Positions 10,101-31,397 of a stretch of DNA of 64,000 nt are shown here, in pieces. This stretch comes from Pseudomonas parafulva (GTDB lineage Bacteria; Pseudomonadota; Gammaproteobacteria; Pseudomonadales; Pseudomonadaceae). Position 1 is the stretch's first letter. Every line of letters starts with the position of its first letter. The notes under the pieces are model-generated. The model did not search any database. It saw only the letters and a list, made by a program, of their open reading frames with translations, and was not told the DNA's origin. The stretch is from contig NZ_CP009747.1 of assembly GCF_000800255.1 (NCBI RefSeq), forward strand, positions 2,108,001 to 2,172,000, given 5' to 3'. The position numbers and the translations under genes are program-made.

Positions 10101-13100
10101 CGTGCAGCGAGGTGTCTTCCAGGGTTTCCATGACCAGCGTGAAGGTCGCAGGGCAATGGATGCGCTGCAGCGTCTGCTCGCCTTCGGCATGGAACGTGGT
10201 GCGCAGGGTCTCATGCCGGGCGATTAGCGCCTCGAAGGCCTGGCGCAACCATTCGGCGTTCAGCCGACCGCGCAGGTGCAGCGCAGCCGGGATGTGATAG
10301 GCCGCGCTGTCGGGCTCCAGTTGCCAGAGGAACCACTGGCGTTGCTGTGCGTAGGACAGCACCAGGGGCTGACTGCGATCTACCGGGATCAGTGCTGGTG
10401 CCTGACTGGCGCTGCCCTCGGCGGCGGCCTGGGCGAAGGTCGCCAGATCCGCAGATTCGAACAAGGCCCGCAGCGGTACTTCCAGGTTCAGGCGCTGGCG
10501 GATGCGTGAGGTCACTTGCGTGGCCAACAGCGAATGACCGCCCAATTCGAAGAAGTTGTCGTGCAGACCCACTTGCTCGACGTTGAGCACTTCGCTCCAG
10601 ATCGCGGCCAGTTGCTGTTCCAGCGGCGTGAGCGGGGCGACGTAGCCTTTTTGCAATTGGCTGGCGTCTGGCTTGGGCAGGGCCTTGCGGTCCAGTTTGC
10701 CGTTGGCGGTGAGCGGCCAGGCGTTCAGCACCAGGAAATGGGTCGGGACCATGTAGTCAGGCAGTTGCGATTTGAGGTGTTGCTTGAGCGCGTCACGCAG
10801 TTGGCCGTGATCGACCTGCGCCTCCTGCGGGATCAGATAGGCCGCGAGCTGCTTGCCCCCGGCCCCGTCGATGTCCAGCACCAGCACTTCGCGCACCGCC
10901 TCGTGGGCATGCAGGCGGGCTTCGATTTCACCCAGCTCGATGCGGAAACCGCGAATCTTCACTTGGTGGTCGATGCGGCCGACGTATTCGATCACTGCCT
11001 GGCTGCGGTAACGGGCCAGGTCGCCGGTGCGGTACAGACGACCGCCCTCGTTTGAGAACGGATCCGGTACGAAGCGTTCGGCGGTGAGCGAAGGACGATT
11101 GTGGTAACCGCGCGCCAAGCCCGCGTGACCCACATGCAACTCGCCGCTGCAACCTGGGGCCACGGGGTTGAAATCGGCGTCCAGCACGTACATCGACAAG
11201 TCAGGAATCGCAGCGCCGATGGGGCTGCTGCTCTGTTGCGTGTCCTCGAAACGAATCGGGCGATAAGTCACGTGCACCGTGGTTTCGGTGATGCCGTACA
11301 TATTGACCAGGTTGTCGCAGTCTTCGCCGAAACGCTCGAACCAAGGTTGCAAAGCAGGCACGTCCAAAGCTTCGCCACCGAAGATGACGGAACGCAGGAC
11401 CAGGTCGGAAGCACTTTCACACGCGACACGCATCAGCGGCTTGAATGCCGACGGCGTCTGGTTCAGCACCGTGACGCCCTGCTCGACCAGTAACTGGTGG
11501 AAGTCTTCAGGAGAGCGCGTCACCTCACGCGGCACGATCACCAGACGCCCACCGTGCAGCAGCGCACCGAAAATTTCCCAGACCGAGAAATCGAAGGCGT
11601 ACGAGTGGAACAGGGTCCAGACATCATTCTGGTCAAAGGAGAACCAGTTCTCGGTCGCCTTGAACAAGCGCAATACGTTGTGATGCGGGAGCAAGGTGCC
11701 CTTTGGTTTGCCAGTCGAACCGGAGGTATAGATCACATACGCCAGGTTATCCGGCTGAGTCAGGTGCTCAGGATTTTCATCGCTGTAGCCATCAAGATCG
11801 GCTTCAAGCACAAGGCTACGCACCGAAGCCGGCGCGGGCAGATCGGTCAGCAGGTGCTGTTGAGTCACCAGTAGCGCAATACCGCTGTCTTCAATCATGT
11901 AGCTCAAGCGATCCTGCGGGTATTCCGGGTCCAATGGCACATACGCCCCGCCCGCCTTGAGGATCGCCAGCAACCCGACGATCATCTCGATCCCGCGCTC
12001 CACCGCCAGGCCCACCAGCACATCCGGCCCCACGCCCTGCTCGCGCAGCTTGTGCGCCAAGCGGTTCGCACGGCGGTTCAAGCCGTCGTAGCTCAGCGAC
12101 TGCTCGGCAAACGTCAGCGCAATGGCCTGCGGTGCCCGCGCCACCTGCGCTTCGATCAGCGCGGGCAGGCACGACTCACGCGGATACTGCGCGCTAGCGC
12201 CACACTCAGCGAGCAGCTGTACGCGCTCGGCGTCGTCAAGCAGCGGCAACTGCGCCACGCGCTGCGCCGCATCGTCGCAGAGGGCCTGCAGCAGGTTGCG
12301 CCACTGCCGGGCCAGGCGCTCGACGCTGCTACGGTCGAACAGCGCCGTGGCATACGTCAGCGTAGCGTCGAGGCCTTGGGCGTGCTCGACGGTATCCAGC
12401 GTCAAGTCGAACTGGCTGGTCTGGCTGCCCCACTCCAGCGCCTCGACACTCAGGCCCGCCACCTCGCGAATCAGGTCGTCGCCGTAGCTCTGGTGGTTGA
12501 ACAGCACCTGGAACAGCGGGTTATGGCTCAGGCTGCGCTCCGGCTGCAACGCCTCGACCAACTGCTCGAACGGCAGGTCCTGATGGGCCTGGGCCTGCAA
12601 GGCCGTGTGCCGGACCTGCTGCAGCAGATCGGCGACGGTCAACTGGGGCGAGAATTCGGCCTTGAGCACCTGGGTGTTGACGAAGAAGCCGATCAGGCCC
12701 TCGGTTTCGGCACGCGTACGGTTGGCGATCGGCACCCCGACACGAATATCGCGCTGCCCGGACACCCGGTGCAACAGGGTCTGGAACGAGGCCAACAACA
12801 CCATGAACAGGGTCACGCCATGCTGGCGCGCCGTGGCTTTCAAGGCCTGCGCCAACGCCGGCGGGAGGTTGACGTTCAGGCGCGCGCCGGCCGGGTCCTG
12901 CACCTGGCCGCGCGGGCGGTCCAGCGGCAGCTCCAGCAGCGGTTGCTCCTCGCCCAGTTGCTGGCGCCAGTAGGCCAACTGCCGGACCTGCTCGCCGCCT
13001 TCCATCCAGTTGCGCTGCCACGCCGCGTAGTCGGCGTACTGGAACGCCAAGGGCGGCAATACGCACGCCTGCCCCTGGCAGAAGCCGGCGTACAGGCGCA

Positions 13101-16100
13101 CCACCTCATCGACCATGATCGGCATCGACCAACCGTCGGCCACGCTGTGGTGCAGGGTCAGCACCAACACATGCGCGTCTTCCTCCAGGCGCAGCAGACG
13201 CGCCCGCAGCAGCGGCCCTTGCTCCAGGTCGAAGGGCTGCGCGACCTCCTCCGCCACCCGTGCCAGCACGGCGGCTTCAGTGACGGCCTCGACCGGCAGG
13301 TCGAATTCACTCGGCGCATGAATACGCTGCCAGGTTTGATCGGCGTGCTCGTGGAAGGTGGTGCGCAGGGTCTCGTGGCGGGCGATCAGCGCGCTGAAGC
13401 TGCGGCGCAGCGCCTGCATGTCCAGCGCGCCATTGAGCCGCAAGGCCGATGGGATGTTGTAAGCCGCGCTGTCCGGCTGCAATTGCCAGAGGAACCATTG
13501 GCGCTGCTGGGCATAGGACAGCGCCAGCGGCTGGCTGCGGTCGACGTGAGTGAATGCCGGCGCCTGCAGGCCCGTGCCCTGCTCGGCGCGCTCGGCGAAG
13601 GCCTGCAGGTCGGCAGCCTCGAACAGGCTGCGCAGCGACACTTCCAAATTCAGGCGCTGACGGATACGCGCAGTGACTTGGGTGGCCAGCAGCGAATGCC
13701 CACCCAGCTCGAAGAAGTTATCGCCCAGGCCCACGCGCTCGACCTTCAGTACCTCGGCCCAGATCTCGGCCAGACGCTGTTCCAGCACACTGCGCGGGGC
13801 CTGGTAGTCAGCCTGCACCTGGCTGCTGTCGGGCTTGGGCAGGGCCTTGCGGTCGAGCTTGCCGTTGGGCGTCTGCGGCAAGGCGTCGAGGAAGATCAGG
13901 TGCGCAGGCACCATGTAGTCCGGCAGGCTGGCCTTCAGATGGCGTAGCAGGTCGCCGCGCAGCTCCGGCTGCAGCGGCGCGCTCGGCACCAGGTAGGCCG
14001 CCAGCTGTTTACCGGCCGGACCGTCGATATCCACCACCAGCACTTCGCGAATGCCCGGGTGTTCGCGCAGCTTGGCGTCGATCTCACCCAGTTCGATACG
14101 GAAACCGCGGATCTTGACCTGATGATCGACCCGGCCGGCGAATTCGATGACGCCGTCGGCGTTGTAGCGCGCCAGATCGCCGGTGCGGTACAGGCGCCCG
14201 CCTGCCCGGTCGCCGAACGGGTCGGGAATGAAGCGTTCGGCACTGAGCCCAGGACGCTGGTGATACCCGCGCGCGAGCAGTTCGCCGCCGACCAGCAGTT
14301 CGCCGATGGCGCCCGGCAGGGCCAGGTTGCCCGCAGCATCGACCAGGTAGATGCTGCGCCCGGCCAGGGCCTTGCCGATCGGAATCTGGCTAGGCAGCGG
14401 CACCTGTTCAGTGACATAGGCGGTGCAGTCCTGGCTGGTGATGGTCACCGTCGCCTCGGTCGGGCCGTAGGTGTTGATCAGCTCGACATGAGCCAGGCCC
14501 GCCGCGCGCCACGCCGGCACACCATCGGCGGCCATCGCCTCGCCGCCCATGTGCACGCGACGCAGCGCGCCATAGGCGCGCGGGCCCTTGACGGCAAAAT
14601 CCTTGGCCAGCATGTACCAGTAGGCCGTCGGCAGATCGCTGAAGGTGATGCCATGCTCCAGCACCTGGCGATACCAGGTCTCGCTGTCCCACAGCGTCGG
14701 GCCGCGCAGCAGGATGCGCGCGCCGACGATCAGCGAGGGGTACAACTGCTCGACGAAGGCATCGAAGTTGAACGTGGAGAACTGCAGCACGCGGTCTGCA
14801 TCGCTCAGTTGGCAGAACGCGGCGAAGCCCAGGGCATGCTCAGTCAGCGCCGCGGCGCTGATACCGACACCCTTGGGACGACCGGTGGAGCCGGAGGTGT
14901 ACATGATGTAGGCCAGGTTCGCAGGCTCCGTCAGGTTCTGCGGATCGTCCTCGCTGCAGCCTTGCAGCCAGTCGTCGCCCTGGTCCAGGCACAGGCTGCG
15001 CACCTGCTCGGGCACGCTCAGCCGGGCCAGCACCGGGGCCTGGGTCAGCAGCAGGTGCAGGCCACTGTCTTGCATCATGTAGCTCAAGCGCTCGGCGGGA
15101 TATTCCGGGTCCAGCGGCACATAGGTGCCCCCGGCCTTGAGCACCGCCAGCACGCCCACCACCATGTCCAGGCTGCGCTCGATGGCGATGCCGACCGCCA
15201 CGTCCGGGCCAACGCCCAGTGCGCGCAGGCGATGGGCGATACGGTTGGCGCGACGGTTGAGGGCCTGGTAGGTCAGCGACTTACCCTCACAGTCCAGCGC
15301 AACAGCGTGCGGCGTCTGGGCCGCACGCGCCGCGATCAGTTCGTGCACGCAGCGCTGGTCGCTGAAGTCGACACGATGGGCACCCTGGTCCTTGAGCTGC
15401 TGCACCTGTGCGGCATTCATCAGGGCCAACTCGCCGATCAGTTGTCTCGGTTGACGGACGATCTCGCGCAGCAGGGCCTGCCAGTGACCCGCCAGGCGCT
15501 CGATGCTGCTGCGCTCGAACAGGTCGCAGGCGTAGGTCATGGCCGCCGTGAGGCCGTCGTCGCTTTCGTAGGTGTCCAGGCTCAGGTCGAGTTGCGCGGT
15601 GTAGCTGTCCCACTCCAGCCCTTGCACGCTCAAGCCCGGCAATTGCCGGGCGGCGCCGCGCTGGGCGGCCTGGTGGTTGAACATCACCTGGAACAGCGGG
15701 TTGTGGCTCAGGCTGCGCTCCGGCTGCAAGGCTTCGACCAGTTGCTCGAACGGCAGATCCTGGTGCGCCTGGGCCTGCAAGGCGGTCTGGCGCACCTGTT
15801 GCAGCAGGTCGTTGAAGGTCAGGGTCGGCGTGAAGCGGGCATCGAGCACCTGGGTGTTGACGAAGAAGCCGATCAGGCCCTGGGTCTCGGCGCGGCTGCG
15901 GTTGGCCACCGGCACCCCGACGCGGATCTCGCCCTGACCGCTGTAGCGGTGCAGCACGGTCTGGAACGAGGCCAGAAGCAACATGAACAGGGTCACGCCC
16001 TGCTGCCGGGCCAGGTCCTTGAGCGCCTGGGCCAGCGACGCCTCGAAGGCGATGGGCAGGCGTGCGCCGCGCAAACTCTGCACCAGCGGACGCGGATGAT

Positions 16101-16860
16101 CGGTGGGCAATTCCAGCACCGGCTGCTCACCCGCCAGACGCTCGCGCCAGTAACCCAACTGACGTTCCTGCTCGCCAGCCTGCATCCAGTCGCGTTGCCA
16201 CAGGGCGTAGTCGGCGTACTGGATCGGCAACGCCGCCAGCGCCGCCGGCACACCCTGGCACTCGGCCTGGTACAGGCGGATGAGCTCGTCGATCAGGATC
16301 GGCATCGACCAACCATCGCAGATGATGTGGTGCACACACAGCATCAATACATGCTCATCGGCGCCCAGTGCCAGCAGACGCACCCGCAGCAGCGGGCCGC
16401 GCTCCAGGTCGAACGGCTGCTGCATGTGCGCCTCGACCCGCGCCTTGATGGCCGCCTCGCGTTCGCCAGGGTCGCTCAGCGACAACGACTCGACCGCCAC
16501 CTCCATGGGCAGGCTCGCATGGACGATCTGCACCGCCTCGTCACCGTCCTGGGCGAAGGTGGTGCGCAGGGTCTCATGGCGTGCCAGCAACTGGTCGAAA
16601 CTGCGCTGCAACGCCGCGCTGTCCAACTGGCCGTTCAAACGCAGCGCCGCCGGGATGTTGTAGGCGGCGCTGTGCGGGTCGAGTTGCCAGAGGAACCATT
16701 GGCGCTGCTGGGCGTAGGAGAGCGCTGTCCCGTCTGCAGGTTCCCTCCTGAAGATCGGGGTGACCCCGTAGAGATTGACACCCTGTCGCTTGAGCAAGGC
16801 AGCCAACGCCTTGCGCTCCTTGGTGGACAGCGACTTCACGGAGTCGAGCAGCTCTTGCAC
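7150..16860 (-). CDS. NRPS, three modules: C-A-T, C-A(Thr)-T, C-A-T
   Basis: Trimodular non-ribosomal peptide synthetase of 3236 aa in the middle of the siderophore operon. GTG start at 16860, preceded by GGGAG about 10 nt upstream and 15 nt after the previous stop. Order: C1 (HHIICDGWS near residue 177), A1 (about 520-1010), T1 (ELGGHS near 1055), C2 (HHSVADGWS near 1240), A2 (about 1570-2060), T2 (near 2110), C3 (HHIVADGWS near 2295), A3 (about 2620-3120), T3 (near 3170). There is no epimerization or thioesterase domain, so L-residues and hand-over to the next protein are expected. A2 carries the threonine pocket (D,F,W,N,I,G,M,V,H). A1 and A3 read D,A,E,D,H,G,T,V,T/S, close to the presumed Lys pocket of the first NRPS gene; a basic residue is my best guess, not certain. 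A short N-terminal stretch before C1 could be a docking region. Confidence 0.93.
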   Translation of the reverse strand: MQELLDSVKSLSTKERKALAALLKRQGVNLYGVTPIFRREPADGTALSYAQQRQWFLWQLDPHSAAYNIPAALRLNGQLDSAALQRSFDQLLARHETLRTTFAQDGDEAVQIVHASLPMEVAVESLSLSDPGEREAAIKARVEAHMQQPFDLERGPLLRVRLLALGADEHVLMLCVHHIICDGWSMPILIDELIRLYQAECQGVPAALAALPIQYADYALWQRDWMQAGEQERQLGYWRERLAGEQPVLELPTDHPRPLVQSLRGARLPIAFEASLAQALKDLARQQGVTLFMLLLASFQTVLHRYSGQGEIRVGVPVANRSRAETQGLIGFFVNTQVLDARFTPTLTFNDLLQQVRQTALQAQAHQDLPFEQLVEALQPERSLSHNPLFQVMFNHQAAQRGAARQLPGLSVQGLEWDSYTAQLDLSLDTYESDDGLTAAMTYACDLFERSSIERLAGHWQALLREIVRQPRQLIGELALMNAAQVQQLKDQGAHRVDFSDQRCVHELIAARAAQTPHAVALDCEGKSLTYQALNRRANRIAHRLRALGVGPDVAVGIAIERSLDMVVGVLAVLKAGGTYVPLDPEYPAERLSYMMQDSGLHLLLTQAPVLARLSVPEQVRSLCLDQGDDWLQGCSEDDPQNLTEPANLAYIMYTSGSTGRPKGVGISAAALTEHALGFAAFCQLSDADRVLQFSTFNFDAFVEQLYPSLIVGARILLRGPTLWDSETWYRQVLEHGITFSDLPTAYWYMLAKDFAVKGPRAYGALRRVHMGGEAMAADGVPAWRAAGLAHVELINTYGPTEATVTITSQDCTAYVTEQVPLPSQIPIGKALAGRSIYLVDAAGNLALPGAIGELLVGGELLARGYHQRPGLSAERFIPDPFGDRAGGRLYRTGDLARYNADGVIEFAGRVDHQVKIRGFRIELGEIDAKLREHPGIREVLVVDIDGPAGKQLAAYLVPSAPLQPELRGDLLRHLKASLPDYMVPAHLIFLDALPQTPNGKLDRKALPKPDSSQVQADYQAPRSVLEQRLAEIWAEVLKVERVGLGDNFFELGGHSLLATQVTARIRQRLNLEVSLRSLFEAADLQAFAERAEQGTGLQAPAFTHVDRSQPLALSYAQQRQWFLWQLQPDSAAYNIPSALRLNGALDMQALRRSFSALIARHETLRTTFHEHADQTWQRIHAPSEFDLPVEAVTEAAVLARVAEEVAQPFDLEQGPLLRARLLRLEEDAHVLVLTLHHSVADGWSMPIMVDEVVRLYAGFCQGQACVLPPLAFQYADYAAWQRNWMEGGEQVRQLAYWRQQLGEEQPLLELPLDRPRGQVQDPAGARLNVNLPPALAQALKATARQHGVTLFMVLLASFQTLLHRVSGQRDIRVGVPIANRTRAETEGLIGFFVNTQVLKAEFSPQLTVADLLQQVRHTALQAQAHQDLPFEQLVEALQPERSLSHNPLFQVLFNHQSYGDDLIREVAGLSVEALEWGSQTSQFDLTLDTVEHAQGLDATLTYATALFDRSSVERLARQWRNLLQALCDDAAQRVAQLPLLDDAERVQLLAECGASAQYPRESCLPALIEAQVARAPQAIALTFAEQSLSYDGLNRRANRLAHKLREQGVGPDVLVGLAVERGIEMIVGLLAILKAGGAYVPLDPEYPQDRLSYMIEDSGIALLVTQQHLLTDLPAPASVRSLVLEADLDGYSDENPEHLTQPDNLAYVIYTSGSTGKPKGTLLPHHNVLRLFKATENWFSFDQNDVWTLFHSYAFDFSVWEIFGALLHGGRLVIVPREVTRSPEDFHQLLVEQGVTVLNQTPSAFKPLMRVACESASDLVLRSVIFGGEALDVPALQPWFERFGEDCDNLVNMYGITETTVHVTYRPIRFEDTQQSSSPIGAAIPDLSMYVLDADFNPVAPGCSGELHVGHAGLARGYHNRPSLTAERFVPDPFSNEGGRLYRTGDLARYRSQAVIEYVGRIDHQVKIRGFRIELGEIEARLHAHEAVREVLVLDIDGAGGKQLAAYLIPQEAQVDHGQLRDALKQHLKSQLPDYMVPTHFLVLNAWPLTANGKLDRKALPKPDASQLQKGYVAPLTPLEQQLAAIWSEVLNVEQVGLHDNFFELGGHSLLATQVTSRIRQRLNLEVPLRALFESADLATFAQAAAEGSASQAPALIPVDRSQPLVLSYAQQRQWFLWQLEPDSAAYHIPAALHLRGRLNAEWLRQAFEALIARHETLRTTFHAEGEQTLQRIHCPATFTLVMETLEDTSLHAVREQVAREVRRPFDLARGPLLRVRLLRLAEDEHVLVLTLHHIVADGWSMPILVDEVVGRYLALGQGQPTELPVLPVQYADYAAWQRQWMQAGEQARQLQYWLAHLGQEHYVLHLPTDRSRPSVQSHAGRSLAVSVPPALASALKAQAREQGVTLFMLLLASFQSLLHRVSGQDDIRVGVPVANRTRAETEGLIGFFVNTQVLKAQFTPHTTFSALLQQVRETAVQAQAHQDLPFEHLVEALQPERSLSHNPLFQVMFNHQTHAAAPVRQVPGLVIEGLAWDEVTAHVDLSLDTFDSEDGLGATLTYASDLFETATVERLAGHWLSLLNAVCIQPSQRILELPLLETPQRRQILEQWSQHALQGADPRPVQYLIEDQARRTPEAIALSCEGAHLSYRALDVRANQLAHRLRALGVGPEVRVGIALPRSLDMVVGLLAVLKAGGAYVPLDPDYPQARLAHMIEDSGIVLLLCHADALQLQQLPAQVQSLCLDRESLQPLPEHAPTPLGGPDNLAYIMYTSGSTGRPKGVAISASALSLHAQVARDFCELQASDCVLQFSTFNFDAFVEQLYPALIRGARVLLRGPDLWDSETFYRQVLAEGVTFADLPTAYWYLLAKDFAARGPRDYGALRRIHMGGEAMAAEGVLAWQQAGLAHVRLVNTYGPTEATVSVTSHDCSAYVSGQQSLPGQIPIGTPLAGRAIHLVDGGLDLALPDALGELLVGGELLARGYHGRPGQTAERFIPDPFSTTPGARLYRTGDLARYRGEQGVLEYAGRIDHQVKIRGFRIELGEIEARLREHPAVRDVLVLDIPAATGRQLAAYLVAEAWQNGDEALRSELRTHLAASLPDYMVPQHLLVLERMPQLPNGKLDRSALPLPDTEQAQTAYVAPVSELEQQLAALWAEVLKVERVGLNHDFFELGGHSLLAAQLISKINTGLGIDVALRLLFEKPQLNEFAAACAATGLSLSEDGLSDIERMMNEMAGV
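10325..12157. repeat. Thr adenylation-carrier repeat, copy 2
   Basis: Encodes the Thr A domain, carrier domain and the first residues of the following C domain of the gene at 7150-16860. It aligns with 20030-21862 at a constant offset of 9705 bases, and its upper part with copy 1 at offset 11017. By-eye identity is very high, with long identical runs. Confidence 0.85.
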
Positions 16861-16875
16861 TTTGAAAGTCTCCCG

Positions 16876-27854
<10,979 letters not shown>

Positions 27855-27858
<4 letters not shown>

Positions 27859-30800
27859 GCTTCAACCCCTTCCAAGGAACCCAGAAACGCGTCCATTTCC
27901 GACCAATCGTCGGCGTCGGCGCCGCCTGCCGCGTGTTGCGTCAGCTCAGCAGCCAGCTCGCCCAGCGTCGGCCGTTCGAACAGGCTGCGCAGCGCCACCA
28001 CCTGGCCCAGGCGATCCTTGATCCGGGCCAATACCTGGGCGGCCAGCAACGAGTGCCCGCCCAACTCGAAGAAGTGATCGTCCAGCCCGACCCGCTCGAC
28101 CTGCAGCACCTCGCACCAGATCTGCGCCAATTGCTGCTCCAGGTCGCTCTGCGGCGCCCGGTACTGGGCCTGCAACTGACCGGGGTCCGGGATCGGCAAT
28201 GCCTTGCGGTCGAGCTTGCCGCTGGCGGTCAGCGGCAGGCGCGGCAGCAGCAGCAGATGGCCCGGCACCATGTACTCGGGCAATTGCGCCTTCAGCAGAC
28301 TGCGCACCTGCTGGCGCACGCGCGCCTGCTCGGCCGCCTCATCCAGCACCGCGCCCTCCGGCACCACGTAGGCCACCAACTGCAGGCCGCCGTGCAGTGG
28401 CAACGCCAGCACCACGGCCTCGCGCACGCCCGGGCATTGCTGCAGGCGCGCCTCGATCTCGCCCAACTCGATGCGGAAACCGCGCACCTTGACCTGGTGA
28501 TCGACCCGGCCGACGTACTCGATCGCGCCCTCGGCATTCAGCCGGGCGCGGTCGCCCGTGCGGTAGAGCCGCTCGCCGCTGGCGAACGGATCGGCGACGA
28601 AGCGCTGCGCGGTCAGTGCGCTCTGGCGGTGGTAGCCGCGCGCCAGGCCCGGACCGCCGATGTACAGCTCGCCCACCGCGCCGGGCGGCAGCAGGTTGAG
28701 ATCGTCGTCCAGGAGGTACAGGCGACGGGCCGCCAAGCCACGGCCGATGGGGATGCCACGCCAGGACACCGCGTCGTGGCGCAGCGCGCTGCAGTCGTGC
28801 ACGGTGCTGACCACCGTGGCTTCGGTGGGGCCGTAGGTGTTGAGCAGGCGCACGTGACCCAGCCCGGCCAGGTGCCACAGGCGCAGACCGTCCACCGCCA
28901 TGGCCTCGCCGCCGACGTGGACCTGGCGCAGCGCGCCGTAGCTGGCCGGCGGCTGCGCGGCGAAGTCCTGCACCAGCCAGTGCCAATAGGCCGCAGGCAG
29001 GTCGGCGAGGGTCACGCCGTGTTCGATCAGCACCTGGTGCAGCGCCGCGCTGTCCCACAGCCGGCCATCGCGCATGACCACGCAGGCGCCGTGACACAGC
29101 GGTGGGAAGAACTGCTCGATGAAGCCGTCGAAGCTGCTGGTGGCGAATTGCAATACGCGGTCGCCTTCACGCAGGTCGCTGTAGTCGATGGCGCGGGCGA
29201 TGAATTCGCTCAGGGCGCCATGGCTCACCGCCACGCCCTTGGGGCGTCCGGTGGAGCCGGAGGTGTAGATGACGTAGGCCAGGTGCTGTGGCTCGACGCT
29301 GCACGGCAGTGGCTCGGCGGGCAGCGCGTCCAGGGCCAGGCGGTCCAGGCACAGGCAGGTCAGGCCCTCCTGGGTCGGCAGCGCAGGCAGCACGGTGCTG
29401 TCGCTGAGCAGCCACTGCAAGCCGCTGTCCTCGCAGACCTGAGCCAGGCGCTCGGCCGGGGCTTGCACGTCCAGCGGCACGTAGGCGCCGCCGGCCTTGA
29501 GCACGGCCAGCAAGGCCACGGCCAGTTCCAGCGAGCGCTCCAGCGCGACCCCGACCAGTCGGTCAGGACCGACACCGCACTGACGCAGGTGATGGGCCAG
29601 GCGGTTGCTGCGGGCGTCGAGCTCGGCGTAGCTCATCGACGGCGCCTGGTCGACGCCGGCCAGCACCAGCGCCTGAGCCTGGGGCGTGCGCGCGGCCTGG
29701 GCCTGGAACAAGCGGTGGGCCGGCAGCAGTGCCTCGCTCGGCGCGACCGGGTACAGCAGCGCCTGGCGCTGGGCGTCGCTCATCAGCGCCAGTTCGCCCA
29801 GGCGCTGGCCGGCATCGCGGCACACCGCCTGGAGCACCTGCTGCCAGTGATCAGCCAGCGCCGCGATGGTGGCGTGGTCGAAAATGTCGGTGGCGTAGGT
29901 GAAGGCGGCGAACACCTGCTCGCCTTCCTCGCGGGTATCGAGCATCAGGTCGCTGGTGGCGGCATGACGACGACCGCTGCCGGCCAGCTGCTGCTCGCTC
30001 AGGTAACCGACCCGCAAACCTGACTGCAACTGCACGCTGTGCAGGTCGGTGACCAGCGGCTGATGGTTGAACATCACCTGGAACAGCGGTGTGTGGCTCT
30101 GGCTGCGGTTGGGTTGCAGGGCTTCGATCAGCGCATCGAACGGCAGGTCCTGATGGGCCTGGGCACCGACCACGGCCTGATGCAGCCGCGCCAGCAGCGC
30201 ATCGAACGGCAGTTGCGCGTCGAGCTGGCTGCGCAGCACCTGGGTGTTGACGAAGAAGCCGACCAGCCCCTCGGTTTCGCTGCGGGTGCGGTTGGCGATC
30301 AGGCCGCCGACGCGAATGTCGGTCTGGCCGCTGTAGCGCAAAAGCAGAGTCTTGAAGGCCGCCAGCAGGACCGTGGACAGGGTCACGCCGTGGGCCTGCG
30401 CCAGTTGCCTGAGCTGTTGGCGCAGCGTGCTGTCGAGCACGCGCTCAAGGCGCTCGCCCTGATGGCTGGGTTGCGCCGGGTACGGGCGGTCGGTGGGCAG
30501 TTCCAGCAGCGGGTGCTCATCGCCCAATTGCTCGCGCCAGTAGTCAAGCTGGCGCTCGCGCTCGCCGGCCTGCAGCCAACTGCGCTGCCACAGGGCGTAG
30601 TCGCGGTAGTGCACCTTGAGCGCCGGCAACGACGGCGACTGGCCGGCCACCAGGGCGTCGTAGCTGCGCATGAATTCATCGATCAAGATATTCATCGACC
30701 AGCCGTCGGCGATGATGTGGTGCAAGGTCAGCAGCAGCACGTGCTCCTGCGCGGCCAGGCGCAGCAGCACGATGCTCAGCAGCGGCCCGCGCTCCAGGTC

Positions 30801-31265
30801 GAAGGACTGGTTGGCCTGGGCCGCCATCTGCTGCTGCGCCTGCGCCCAGCGCGAGGCTTCGGGCCAGTCGCTGAGGTCGATCAGTTGCAGGCGCAGCGGC
30901 GCGGCAGGCGCCACCCGCTGCACCGCGCGCTCGCCGTCCTGGGCGAAGGTGGTACGCAGGCACTCGTGGCGCTCGACCAGCAGGTTGAAAGCCTGCTCCA
31001 GCGCCGCCACCTGCAGCTCGCCGTCCAGGCGTACCGCCATCGGCAGGTTGTAGGCGGCACTGTGCGGTTCCAGTTGCCAGAGGAACCACATGCGCTGCTG
31101 GGCATAGGACAGGCCATCGCGCTCGGCCAGCCCCTCGCAGGACGGCATGGGCAGTTGCGCGAAGTCGATGCCCTCGCGCCGCATCCCGTCGAGAAACAGG
31201 CGGCGCTTGTCCTCGGGCAGCTCGATGAAACGACGGGAGAGGGTCTGGGCGTCTGCGGCATTCAT
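27855..31265 (-). CDS. NRPS, single module: C-A(basic residue, probably Lys)-T
   Basis: First NRPS gene of the operon, 1136 aa, ATG at 31265. It begins directly with a condensation domain (LSYAQQRMWFLWQLEPHSAA at 48-67, HHIIADGWS near 182), then adenylation (about 540-1030; TSGSTGRPKG near 667) and a carrier domain (ELGGHS near 1065). No acyl-CoA ligase or starter unit is fused, and the C domain looks like the L-to-L type, so it probably takes an L-aminoacyl chain from a synthetase encoded elsewhere, as expected downstream of a PvdL-type chromophore enzyme. The pocket reads D,G,E,D,H,G,T,V,V, which I associate from memory with lysine-activating pyoverdine domains; a basic residue is likely. 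An exact PvdS-type promoter pattern lies about 60 bp upstream. Its stop overlaps the start of the next NRPS gene by 4 nt. Confidence 0.93.
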
Positions 31266-31291
31266 GTCTTCGGTCCTTGCTGGTCGGCGGC

Positions 31292-31312
31292 GCGAGCGGA
31301 AGGTCCGCTCGC
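31292..31312 (-). other. Hairpin in the NRPS mRNA leader
   Basis: Perfect 9-bp inverted repeat GCGAGCGGA / TCCGCTCGC with a 3-nt loop. It falls between the predicted iron-starvation promoter and the first NRPS start codon, so it would be near the 5' end of the transcript. Function unknown; it may protect the mRNA or be incidental in GC-rich DNA. Confidence 0.4.
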
Positions 31313-31322
31313 ATCAACAAGA

Positions 31323-31348
31323 ACGAATGGCCCAGGGCCTGATTTAGC
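31323..31348 (-). promoter_or_regulatory. Iron-starvation (PvdS-type) promoter of the NRPS genes
   Basis: Minus-strand sequence GCTAAAT (31348-31342), a 16-nt spacer, and CGT (31325-31323) match the TAAAT-N16-CGT pattern of pyoverdine promoters recognised by PvdS/PfrI-type ECF sigma factors exactly. The start codon of the first NRPS gene is about 58 nt downstream, leaving a leader of roughly 50 nt. It makes low-iron induction of the cluster likely. Confidence 0.68.
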
Positions 31349-31397
31349 GAGCAATGACCCGTGTTTGCGAGGCTGCGCGACACCGGCGCAGACACGA

